A stretch of 64,000 nt of DNA from Sorex araneus. Its lineage: Eukaryota; Chordata; Mammalia; Eulipotyphla; Soricidae. Below the pieces are notes generated by a model, which was not told the origin of the DNA, did no database searches, and worked only from the letters and a program-made list of their open reading frames with translations. The translations under genes were made by a program, and so were the position numbers. The stretch lies in the NCBI RefSeq assembly GCF_027595985.1, contig NC_073313.1:109176552-109240551 (forward strand), given 5' to 3'. This document shows positions 20,801 to 32,800 of the stretch, in pieces (the stretch's first letter is position 1; every line of letters begins with the position of its first letter).

Positions 20801-23800
20801 TGGTAAATATGATTGAGGCAAGGAAGTAATATGAACTTTCTTTTCTTCAGGAACAATTAAGGTAGGAAAGCGATAGAAGAAAAGCATGAGTGAAATATTC
20901 ATCTACCACCCAAAGTAACCTCTCAAATGCCTGGCAGTGGGATCCATAGAAAAAAAATACACCCATAAAAGGCATTAATACATTTAGAATTTTTGTCTCC
21001 TGTGGGTTTTCTCATCAGAACACTTGGGAATAAAATCATCAAGACTATTATAGATGAAGAGTTTGGATATTTTAAGGTTTTCTTTAGGATGTGCTTAGGT
21101 TTGACACAAAATGTGTCACCTAGAACGAATACCAAGGACATGGTTAAAAGAAAGTCATTAACAGGGGTGTGAATCAATTCATGGGGGAAATAATCTGATT
21201 CTAGAATGCATTTGATAGGAATCAGAAGGACAGTTTGCTTGAGAAAAAGAACACATAAAGTAAGGGTGCACCCAAACTAATAGTTGGAAAATCAAGAGAA
21301 ATGGAGCAAACTGAGAAAGCATCTGGGAGTAGATACTCTCTTCAATGTAGGGCCATCAAAAAGATACCAGGCAGTGACAACATGTCATACCAAGCAATGT
21401 GGCCTCTAGAGAGATTTTACCAACATATTATACTATGGCCTAAGTGCACCTCTTCAAAGCGTCGCAGTTGGCCATGCTTTACAAGTATCTGAGCCCATCC
21501 ATAAATATCTAGGTTAATGACTATTATGAAATTTGTGCAAAGGGAAAAATTGATATCAATGATTTTTCTTTGTCTTTTTGGACTACAACCAGAGTAATGC
21601 ACAGGGCTTATTCCTAACTCTGCATTCAGGATCTCTCCTGGTGATACTTTGGGGACCATATGTAATGCCAGAGAGTGAACCTAGGCTGGCCATTTATTAG
21701 GCAAATGCATTACCCACTGGCCTCAGAAGCGACAAATTTATGACAGGATGCGACACACATTCCTACTGCATTGACCATTTGGAAGCAAATAAAAAGAAAT
21801 GATCAAACCTGGGGATTCTGCAGGAAAGTATCACGGTTGTTATAGCAACCCCCCGAACGGTTCATCAGAGGATCATCATCCACAGTCCAGCATCCCACCA
21901 CTGATTCCAGCTCCTTGCGTCCAAAAATAGGGTTGTTCACATTGCGGCAGACATTCAGTTCATGAAAGTTGCGGCAAAAATCCTCCAGGCTCATCCTGAA
22001 TAAAAGGAGTACAGGAAATAAATGAAGATGGTACACAATACCTACCCCTGTATAGCCATGTAGAAGTCCCAATTCCCTCAGCACAAAAATATATCTCACC
22101 AAAACTCTCCATCATCAGACATAACAAGTCCCAGATTCTTGCGATCTGTTGCAGTCAGTTGCTGCCACTCTTCAGAACTAAAGAAAAATAAAGAACAAAG
22201 AGACAAAGTATGATATTTGCTATTGACTATACATAGTAAGCAACTGTTAAAGGAATATAATACATGAAAAATGAGCCTACTTTATCTCACCTCTGGCTTT
22301 AACACAGACCCATGACTGATAAGAGCCCCAAAATGTCACTGAACATTGGTAGCTCACTAGAAGTTTGGAAGGAATAGTTTGAAAGAAAGATAAGACTTAT
22401 GGAGAATACAAATCAAAGTGGACTGCGACTCACATTTCACTCCAAGGACCACTCCATTCTTGTCTTCCCAAGGGATTTCTCAGGCGAACCATATATAGCT
22501 TCTCCGTGCTGAAGACTTCCACGAGTCTCTCTCCAAGGCGGATCTTGCGAATATCAGTCATGGTGTAGGTATGGCCCTTCAGAAGTCCCCAATCAGTTTC
22601 TACCTCTTGTTCCTCCTGATTGGGAAACTGATAGTAAAGAATTGAATTGGTTGAAGCATACAAAAATTGGGAGATCCAAGTATTGGCTCATACTCTCCCT
22701 TGATTGATTTATTTTAGTTTGGCTGCAATAAACTTTTCACATGAGGGTGGAAAACTGATCCTAACTTCTAATGTAAGACAAAATACATAAAGGGAAAGAA
22801 ATAAGGTATTATAATATAACAATTCACTAAAACAATGCAGATGAATTCTAGTAATGCATGAAGATAAGAAAATTAAAATATGATGGGGTTGGTTTATTCC
22901 TTGAGAAAATACCTACAAATCAATAACCAAGCATAAAGATAGGAGGAGTAGAACACTTGGCCTTTTACATCAGCTCAGACATTGGCAATGACCCCCATCA
23001 AGATGACTGGCATAAAAAGATAAGAAGTTAAAATTATTCTGTCTCTGTGATAAGGTTCAATGTGTTTCATTCACTTTTTGAGTTACAAAATGACATTTTA
23101 TAGAAGTCTGGTGCTATACTCTACTAAATTTTTGAAATGAGCAGAAGTATAATTGTTTTAGGTGAATGCGTACCTCAATGGAGCAACAGATCAATCCTCC
23201 TTTGGTAAATGTTTTGTACAGTTCTCCAAACAATTTGTACTTCTCCTCAACAAGCTCAGTGTATCTTCCTTTCTGCATGTCAATAGTTTCGGCCAAGGTA
23301 CCAGTGAAGTCCACAATGATGTCAGTGGTTGTCAAACCATCAAGGGCCTCATAACAGCCAAGAAGCCTAAGGGCAAATATGCAAGGTTATTTTTATGAAA
23401 TTATTTTTCTAGATCAAGTTTATCTTGTGCCTTAAAATTAGGATAGCTCTTCCCAGTCATCTGGCTTTTTCCTTAATATAATATGATAGCTTGAAATTAT
23501 AGTCAGAGATTTCTAGATTTAGCCTATGTTAATTGAGGAAAGTCCACATAGAAAATTCATACACACAGTGGACAAGAAGAAAATTTGAGATCATAATACA
23601 GTAATGATCTGTATATTAGCAGTTGGACTAGGAACAGGTAGATGTTTAATGAAAGCCACAAGAGCTATTTCTCTCATCTAAAATTCGACAAAGATAAGAC
23701 CCAATTTAAATAATAGAGAAAGAATGAACTCCAAAGGACAAAAGTGGCCTCCCTTTCCTCATGCACCCAAACACTAACTTATTGGCCTTCTTCCTTACTT

Positions 23801-26800
23801 TGCATAAGCTTTTTCCAACAGAGCATTCCAAAATTCATTCATGGAGGTGGAAAAGGAGAAAACAAGATCTCCATTGATGGTGGGCAGCAAATCATCAATT
23901 ACCACCTCAGTCCATTCTCCAAAATGCCAGAAACGGAAACGAAATATCCCAGCATATTTCTCTAGTTTTCGAGGGTCCCATTCCTGTTCCTTGTGATTGG
24001 GAATTGTCTGGAAATATAAGAACAACCCATCAACTGTTATCCACCATAACGCATCTAAATACTGAGATTACACTAGACTTCTGGTAAATTCATGTCACTA
24101 CAGGCAGCATATCAAATACACCTGGTTTGTGTTTAGGTTGGAAAGTCCTGGGTAGAGCATTTTCCCCATATCTGCTTCCTTAGTTCAGTTGTGCTGAAGA
24201 TGCAATTACTAACCTGTCCTGAATCCACACAGGGTATGAGGGGAAGCCAGTTACAGTTTATTTCCCACAGATAATGCATAAACTGGATCATAAAACCCTG
24301 TCTGTATAAAAGTGTTCATGGTTGCATTTTTAAAAGAAAAACAATTAAAATATAAGCTCCCCAGCCATGATTTAAATTTTAAACAGCCTATCCTAACTAT
24401 ATAGATTCTATAACATATATATATATATGCATATTAGGCCAAAAAGTAAGTTTAAGAAATCCTCCTTTTATCTATTTACTTTTGGGTTCTAGGGCCATAC
24501 CCAGCAATGCTCAAGAATTGCTCCTTGGGGCTGGAGCAATAGTACAGCGGGTAGGGCGTTTGCCTTGCATGTGACCGACCTGGGTTCAATTCCCAGCATC
24601 CCATATGGTCCCCTGAGCACCGCCAGGAGTAATTCTTGAGTGCAGAGCCAGGAATAATCCCTGTGCATTGCTGGAGTGTGACCCAAAAAGAAAAAAAAAA
24701 GAATTGCTCCTGGCTCCATACTCAGGAATTATTTGTGAAAATGCTCAACTGGGAGAACCTCATGAAGGCTTTAACCTCTGTACTATCTCTCTGGATGCAG
24801 AAATTCCTCTTTTATACAACAACTACATATTAATTTCTAAAGTTAGCTTTTCAGAAGAGAATTCTCTTTATCCCAATTGAACAATTCATTGATTTGAATT
24901 CTACTTCAATGCCAAGGAATTTCAATTAACTTAATTTAGTAAAACATTCTCAAGTATCTATTACTTTCTCATCTTTCCTAGTCTTTATTTGTTAGTGATT
25001 TCCTGATCCCCTTCTGGCTTTACACATCAGTAAATACATAGAATGCAAATATACTGAGATACTTAGTGAATACACTGCAAGTGATGAAAAAGTTAACTCA
25101 TATGTGTGACAAAACAAATAGAGGAAAATGTGAATTTTTGGATGTAGATGACTATATGAATATATAATTCTTCCAACTTTTCTGTAATTGAGAAAATTTG
25201 CATGATTAAGGGAGGGAAATAACCTAGTCACCTTCTGCTAATAAACAATCTAACTTATCAATTGACGTTTCCTAAAGACCTTAAACAAGAAAAAGTTATA
25301 AACTGAGTCAAGTCTCTCTCATAAGGAGAGGGAATACCTTTGTCCAGTGAGACTCCTGAACAGCCAAACAGGAAAATGCAGAAACCATCGGCTTGTGCCC
25401 CAATCTCCCTTGAATCAGTTGGTGGTTGCTGATGTTGCCCACAATAAGACGGGGGTCATCACAGATATCCTGTGGATAAAATTATCGGTTATAAGCATCT
25501 AGGAAAAGTTTTCCAAGAATCACTGTGTGCTGAGTCAGGCAGGACAGACTTCATAGACAGGATGAAGTTGGAAGATGACTAGGACTTCTATAGGTGGGAT
25601 AATGGGGAAGTTGGGGCTGGTAAGAGAAAATAAAATCAAGTAGTCTACTTTAGTTAACCTTTATTTCCAGAATAAAAATTATGTAAAAAAGTGGGAGACA
25701 AATGTAAGGAAGAATTTCTAGGAAACATGATGAGATGTGCTGATCTTAATACAGCTGTCACTGAGGTTTGGCAGGGTTTTCACCATAGCAGTAAATTTTG
25801 TTAATGGTGGTTTTTGTTCGGGAGCCACACAGAGTCATCAGGACTTATACCTGGTTCTGTGTTCAGGAATTACTACTGATGGACCTAGGGAACTAAACCT
25901 AAAATGACAGAAAATTATCTAGAAATATGTAGAGCTAATATATCAGACCATTGCAAGTGACAGATGTCCAAGGCAGATGCTTAGGTTTTCCAGAGGATAT
26001 CTAGAGGTGGACACTAATTTAAACTCCAATCTTTTTGTCAGAATGTGATTAAATTCTGTTATTTTTGTGCAGGATAAGGTTTGCTGAAACACCCATACTT
26101 GAAAGGGTGCCTTAAGAAACAGCCCTGAAGAAGATGCATATGAATATTTCTCATTTTGATTGAGTTACTCACAGACACACATATATTTGATTGTAATTCA
26201 TTGAATTTGTTGATGTAAATTTTGTCAAGATACTCACCTGTGATTGAGAGAAAAATTAAAAGCAGTAAGTCACTTTAAATGTAAAAAAGTATTTCTTGTT
26301 TCTAAAAAAGGAGTTAGGAGACCTTATCTATGAAGACTTTTTTAACATAAAGCAACAGTAACAACAGTCTCCATGACAACCAGATTTTACACATCTTTGG
26401 ATGAATATGGAAGGCAGCTGCATTAATAGTGTATGGAGCCTTTTAATACTCTCCACACAAGAGATATTCTGAGAGTATCTGTCGATCAAGGGCAGTATTT
26501 GTATGCAGTGTATTTATTTATCTTTCTCCCAATCTATATCTAATGCCACTCCCTCTGTGAATTTGAGGATAAGACACAAATATTACCATAGCACAGTGTG
26601 ATGAAAGAGCAGTAGAGGCATTTTATTTATTGTCAGGTACTGAACCCTGTGTCTCACTCATGCAAAGCATGTGCTCTATTCTGAGTCACACTTTTGCTCT
26701 TCTTTGAAAGGTTAAAGGGTTCCTGGAGAAAGGATCCTTAAAGTTCCTGGTGGTAAATAAAATGGATTCTGAAACAGTGGAATGTGAATGGAAGACTATT

Positions 26801-29800
26801 TGAAAGATCAGAGTTAATAGTTGAAAAATGAAGGGATCTAGAGGCATAACAGTAAAATGCACAAAGAACATAGCCGCATACATGAGACTATATAATTGAA
26901 TACATGATTATGTTACCCTGAGTATCAGAATGTGCACAGTTTAGTTCAAAGACAGGAAATACCAACGAAGTCTTGAGTAGGCTGAGAAAGCTGGAGGGAA
27001 GATGCAGTTTGGCTAGAACCTTAACTTTTTGCTTACCCAGCAAAAAAATAAATCAGGCTCAAAGGAAAAGAAAATATAGACATATATCCTTTGAAAAATT
27101 ATTCAGTAGAGACAGCTATATTTTACTGGTTCTCAAACCTCTTTTTTAATGGAGATAATTCTTCCTGATGAACGGTCTGGTCTACGGAAAGAAACATTCC
27201 ACATATTCTTTAAAAGCCAAAATAACTCTGGAAAGAAATAGGCAGTCTGGGCAGGGACAATTCCAAATTGAAGATTAATCGGGTATTCTACTACTGCCAA
27301 AATGAGAGGGTCAGGTGGGTTGAAAGTTTTTTATTTTGTGGCATTTTTCAAAGATGCATGTGAGGCATCCTATGACTAATTTTCTGTCTGAGAAGAAAAT
27401 TTCTATTTTATTAAATATTTTTATGAGTTGAGAGTGGCTTAATTTTTCATTTATTGAACATAAAGTAGGTGTGTTGAGTGAATTAGAGTTTGATGGCCTT
27501 TCTCTTCTCAGTGCTAATCTTTCCTACATTGAAATTAAACACATTTTTCCTATCTGTATCAGATTTTATAATTTTTTGCAGCAATATGTAAAGTTATGAT
27601 AATGATTTATTAGTTCATAGAACAGCTTCTGGGCATGTAAAACAATGATGTGAACACTTATTGGTATGTGAAGAGTGCAGTTTTAGATTATTAAGGAAAG
27701 TATTTTCTAATCTTATGTATTAGTGACTGGGCTGTATTATAGAACATATAATTTTCATTGCGCCTTCATTTCACACCATGGAGCTAGGATCAGCTAACGC
27801 TTTTGGCATGCGATCTTGTCAACTTTTGTTCAAGACATAAAAGAAAATAAATGAGCAAAAGTAATATATAAACTTCACTCTTGTTGAAGCACTAGGAATT
27901 CTGTAGATCTAAGCTGAATGAATGTGGTATACATATAATTAATAATTTTAGAGAGAGGAGACTGTGTATGTGCATAACATTTTTGCAAAACTCATTTTCC
28001 ATTTTCTCTTATAAACTGACCTGTGCCCTGGTTTTTCTCCACCACTTTTCATACAGGGTTGATACTATTCAAAATCAGTTCTAAAACATGGAAAATTAGT
28101 AATCCATAGATTTTCAGAGTTGAAAGATGATTTTAGCCAATCTCTTAGTTATGTAAATGACCAAACAGATTCCAAGAATGGCAGCAACTTGACATTCACA
28201 TTATCCAGCTAGTTAATAGGTTATTTGAGTTATAGTTTCTTCAGAACCATATACAATTAAGGAAAGGACTCTCAAGATTTTAGATTTTTTTTTTGCCTAT
28301 AGGTTTATCAATCACCATTATATAAAAGGTTGATACTACGCAGTTCTCCAGACACAGAGATGCAACTGCCTCTTTTTGTCATGTATCCAGCATTACATGC
28401 CTGTTTGTTTGACACTTAAAAGTGCTCTTTTCTTTTAAAAGACTCGTGTAAATCAAACAGCTTTTGTTTCAAAGCTAAATACTGCCTACAGGTTTTAGTT
28501 TCTCCAATTGGATCTATGTAGGAATCAATCTCTTAAGTATGTCAGCACCATGTATAAAAGATGTGATAAAATCTTTATCAAATAAAATCTTTATCAAATC
28601 AAATCTAGTGAAATACTAGAAAGCACCTAAGGAGGCAGAAATAGTAAAAGTTAATGAACCCATAAAACCTAAGACCAAAGGGTGATCCATTGGAAAACAA
28701 TGAAATGGCTGTTTGTTGATTTCCCGCCCCCACCACCACCATTTCAGAGAATTGTCTTCCTGTGAGGGCTAAAAAGCTAGGCTTGAAAGTTTTTCTGTAA
28801 CTCAAAGCTGAGATGCATACTGCAGATGGGACATTTCAGCTTGAGCTCTGCTGAAGTTAGGAGTGCAGTTGGGGGAGAGGTCACTCCTCACATATTACAT
28901 ATTTGAGTGGCTTCGGGAGAGTGGGGAGATGCTGATCCCCTAATGACTCCCAGCTGTTTTGGCACAGTTGATGTGATCCTTGAACTGGGCTGCTTGTCAA
29001 GGCAAAGTAATTTCTTGGGGAGAAACCACACAAAAGAAGAAAATTGAGCACCGCGAGTAAATCCAGGAATGGTCCCCAAACAATCTTATTCCCAAGCCAA
29101 ACTCTTCTTCATGTAAAGTAACTTCTTGAGAAATATGTTCTCCTAGCTGAGCATTGAGGGACCCTCTTACTGTCCTCACCTTTCCTCCCTCTCCAAAGAT
29201 TACTAATTGGGAAAGTATGCATACAAATAGAAGGCATATAAGCACAAGTTCTGTATATATCACTATATCTGATTCCACTTGCATCTACCACAGCTAAATC
29301 TATAGCAATTTTTCTCACACAGAAGAAATTTTCTTGCAATTGGCTTAAAGGTCCAGAATAAACCTCAGCCAGTACAGTAAAATAAGCCAGTGCCTAGGAA
29401 ATCATCAGCCAGAAAAGCGGAGGCACCTTTAAAACTACTACATGAAATCTAGCAGTCTTGGATGGATAGGCTTCTGGATACCTACAAATAAGGGGCATTA
29501 GGACCAGAATACTAAATATTCTAGAAGTGTGCATTAGAATCTGAGAAAAATGGTAGTCAAATAGCTTTATCTTATTCTTAGAAAATTAAACTATCTCCAG
29601 GCAGAGTACTTATATATGGATCTGAGTTCAAATGCTGAACCAGACACTCTAGGAATTAACATTATTGAATGTGGAGTTTTCCTTCTGCATGAACATCTTG
29701 TCTTCAGCAAAACAGTCACTTGTTTCCTAAACCCCATAATGAAATTGCAATATAGAGTTTGTTAGTAAAAATACTAAGACCACTTTGTAATTTAAATTTC

Positions 29801-32800
29801 AATTTGCTAAATAATGATCTTATTTAAAACATTCTTATTGTTCCTGAGAACTTCCAAGTACAAATTCCAAATAGATTTACTGGAAATAATTCATCCATGC
29901 AACGGGATACTATTCAGCACTAGAAAGGAACAAAGTAATACAAACTTCTTCCTGGATGACCTGTGAAAATGTTATACTAAGATAAAGAATTCAATTAATA
30001 CTGTGATATCATTTTAATGGAAATGTTGAGGATATGTAAATCTAGACAGAAAGAAAAGGTTTATTTATGACTTGTGAGAGAAGAAATCAACTCACTGCAA
30101 ATGCTCATAAGAAATCTTATTGGGATAATATAACTTTGCTAAACGTGGCTTGTGATGTTCTTTGCAATAACTCGGCAAATTTCCTAAAAGTCAGGTACCT
30201 ATGTATTCTGCTTCTAACAGCTTCTCTCATCAACACTTTCCTTCCACTTCTACCACCTTAGACTTAATGCAGAACCTCATCACCTTCCTCCAACCCAACA
30301 CAATGAGATGCTCTCAGAGGAAGGTCTTCCTTAGAATAAGACCTGGGAAAGGAGTATGGGGGTGGGGGTTAAATTCAAAACTTCACCTGGAAAAGTGACA
30401 TATCTTCTGCAGGGACCCTTGCTTCCTTTACAACGGGCTATGAAAATCCCCACGAGGGCTTGCTTACTCTATTTCAGTTGTGGATTAGATGTGTCTGGTT
30501 CTAAGATACTATTGTAACTGTGAATGAGTCACTCTGGAAAAAAGCCAGAAAAGTGGAGAAAGTGACTCAGGGTTGCTGCAGAAGACATTTTCTTATAGGA
30601 ATTTGGCTGCAAGATTTCAGTTGAAAGCTCTTACTTGTCTTAGGAATACACAATAACTTAATATAACTTAGCTCCTAGAATTTATTAGGAGTGTAGATGT
30701 TGAAGCCCCCTGAATAACAGGAGTGTGTGTCTCATGGGATATTCCTGTGTACCCTGTGTACCTGTGAAAGTAACTGAGGTCATTGGCTTGTGAAGAAATT
30801 AAGGTTTTTCTGTTGATGGTATGAAGATATGAAATCCATAAACAATTGGAAAACACTAAAATACCTGCTTATCCAAAGTAAATCCATACACCATATTAAG
30901 GAAATGGGGAGTGAGGAGAAGGACCTGGCCCTGCCCTCTGATGGTAAGGGCTGAGTTAATTGGTTTGATTAGTATTTATAGGCCTGAAAGCTGACACATT
31001 TATGGCAAAACTTTTTAGCATTGACGCAGAAAGAGACAGAAAATACAAGTTAACCATCCTTCCTCCATTTTAGAGTCTTCAGAAAATAGCCATGGTAAGT
31101 ATGATCCTATGTGGTATGCCAAGGGACAAGATGCCTGAAAGCTTCCCTGAAAATCAGGATCTCGACTTTGCCAATGAGGTTGGTAAGGCCAAGTACTCAT
31201 CTGGTATCACTGAGCCAATTCGGAGAGGCCCCAGGCTCTCAGCTTTCCTGATGGGAGGCCAGAAAACATTGACGTGATTCTTGACCACAGGCTTGGCCTT
31301 CACTGTAGCTGGAATGGAACCCACAACTTTCTGAGGAGACTCAGATGGTGGTCCAGAACCTTGTTCTTTACCCAAGCCCCCCACAAGTGGCCCACTTTCC
31401 AAGTTCTGATCCAAAAATGATCTGCACTACTTAAAAAACCTATGTGACTTACTCACTGTATGCCTGGAAGTAACATTTCTTACGTTGGCAGTAATTTATT
31501 ATTTAACTATCTGATAGCTCAATGTTAATCTCATTAATCAGAAAGAGAGCTTCACCTCAGGTTGCGTCTGCAACTTGGACAGATGGGGGCATACAATGGT
31601 TACTCAGTATGTAATTCTCAAGTGCTCTCCCTTCAGACTAAATTAAAATAAGTTCATTATTTTTAATTTATAATAACTGTGGAAGAACTAATGGACGCAT
31701 AGCCTCACCAGTGAAAAAGAATGTGATTACTTACTGGAGGGAAGACATCTATATTACCAAAAGAGACAAAATTTTATCTCCTAGAAATGGCAGCATGGTA
31801 AAATGGAAACCAATATGGGTTAAATATAACCCGGAATTAAATTCCACCTTGTTACCGTTTTATTTGGACATATTCTTACCTTATCTCAAGATCCAGTTTT
31901 CTCATAAATAAAATGGACATCGTACCTACCTGCCTTTATTTTCTAAGATAAGAAAGAAAATTACAGCAAAGTGCATTTTAAGACACAAACTTACCAGACC
32001 ATCACAAATAAGAATAAAGTGAAATATATACAAATATATATGTATATATACTTATAGATCTATATATACATACACACATGTATATTCATTACATATATAA
32101 GAGCCTGGCAAGCTCCCTGTGGCCTATTCGATATGCCAAATACCGTAACAATAACACGTCTCATTCCCTAGATCCTGAAAGAGCCTCCAATTGTTGGGAA
32201 AGACAAGTAAGGAGAGGCTGCTAAAATCTCAGGGCTGGAATGAATGGAGACGTTACTGGTGCCTGCTTGAGTAAATTGATGAACAACAGGATGACAGTGA
32301 TACAGTGATATATAGAGAGAAAACCTCTAAACTCAGTGTCTATGTCTATAGTGAATGTGTCACACATGTAGATGTATTTTCCCTATACATCCCATATTTC
32401 TGACATTCCCTCACCCTGGAAGAGGGTGCCTCTGAAAGGAGGGTTATTATCATGGTTATTATTTTTGTTTCTTCCTTGGTAATCCATTTAAAATTTAATC
32501 CACATAATTTGAAATAAACAGGCTAAGGATAAAGAAATGAGCCAAGACAGAGGAGGAAGATGTGACTAAATGTCAGTCTAGGCAGGAATCTCTGTTGGTG
32601 TGGTATCTAGGAAATAGATTATGTTGGCTTGCACTTTTGTCACAAATTAGATCTCCTTCCAGTTCAGACCCTCACCACATCAATAATTTATTCTCTTCTG
32701 CATTTTTAAACTTTTCTTTACACTTTACTACTTAGCAAATTTACTCCTTACCCTATAAATAGACTCCCTTAAGTCTATGTTATTTTAAAAAGACACCCTG

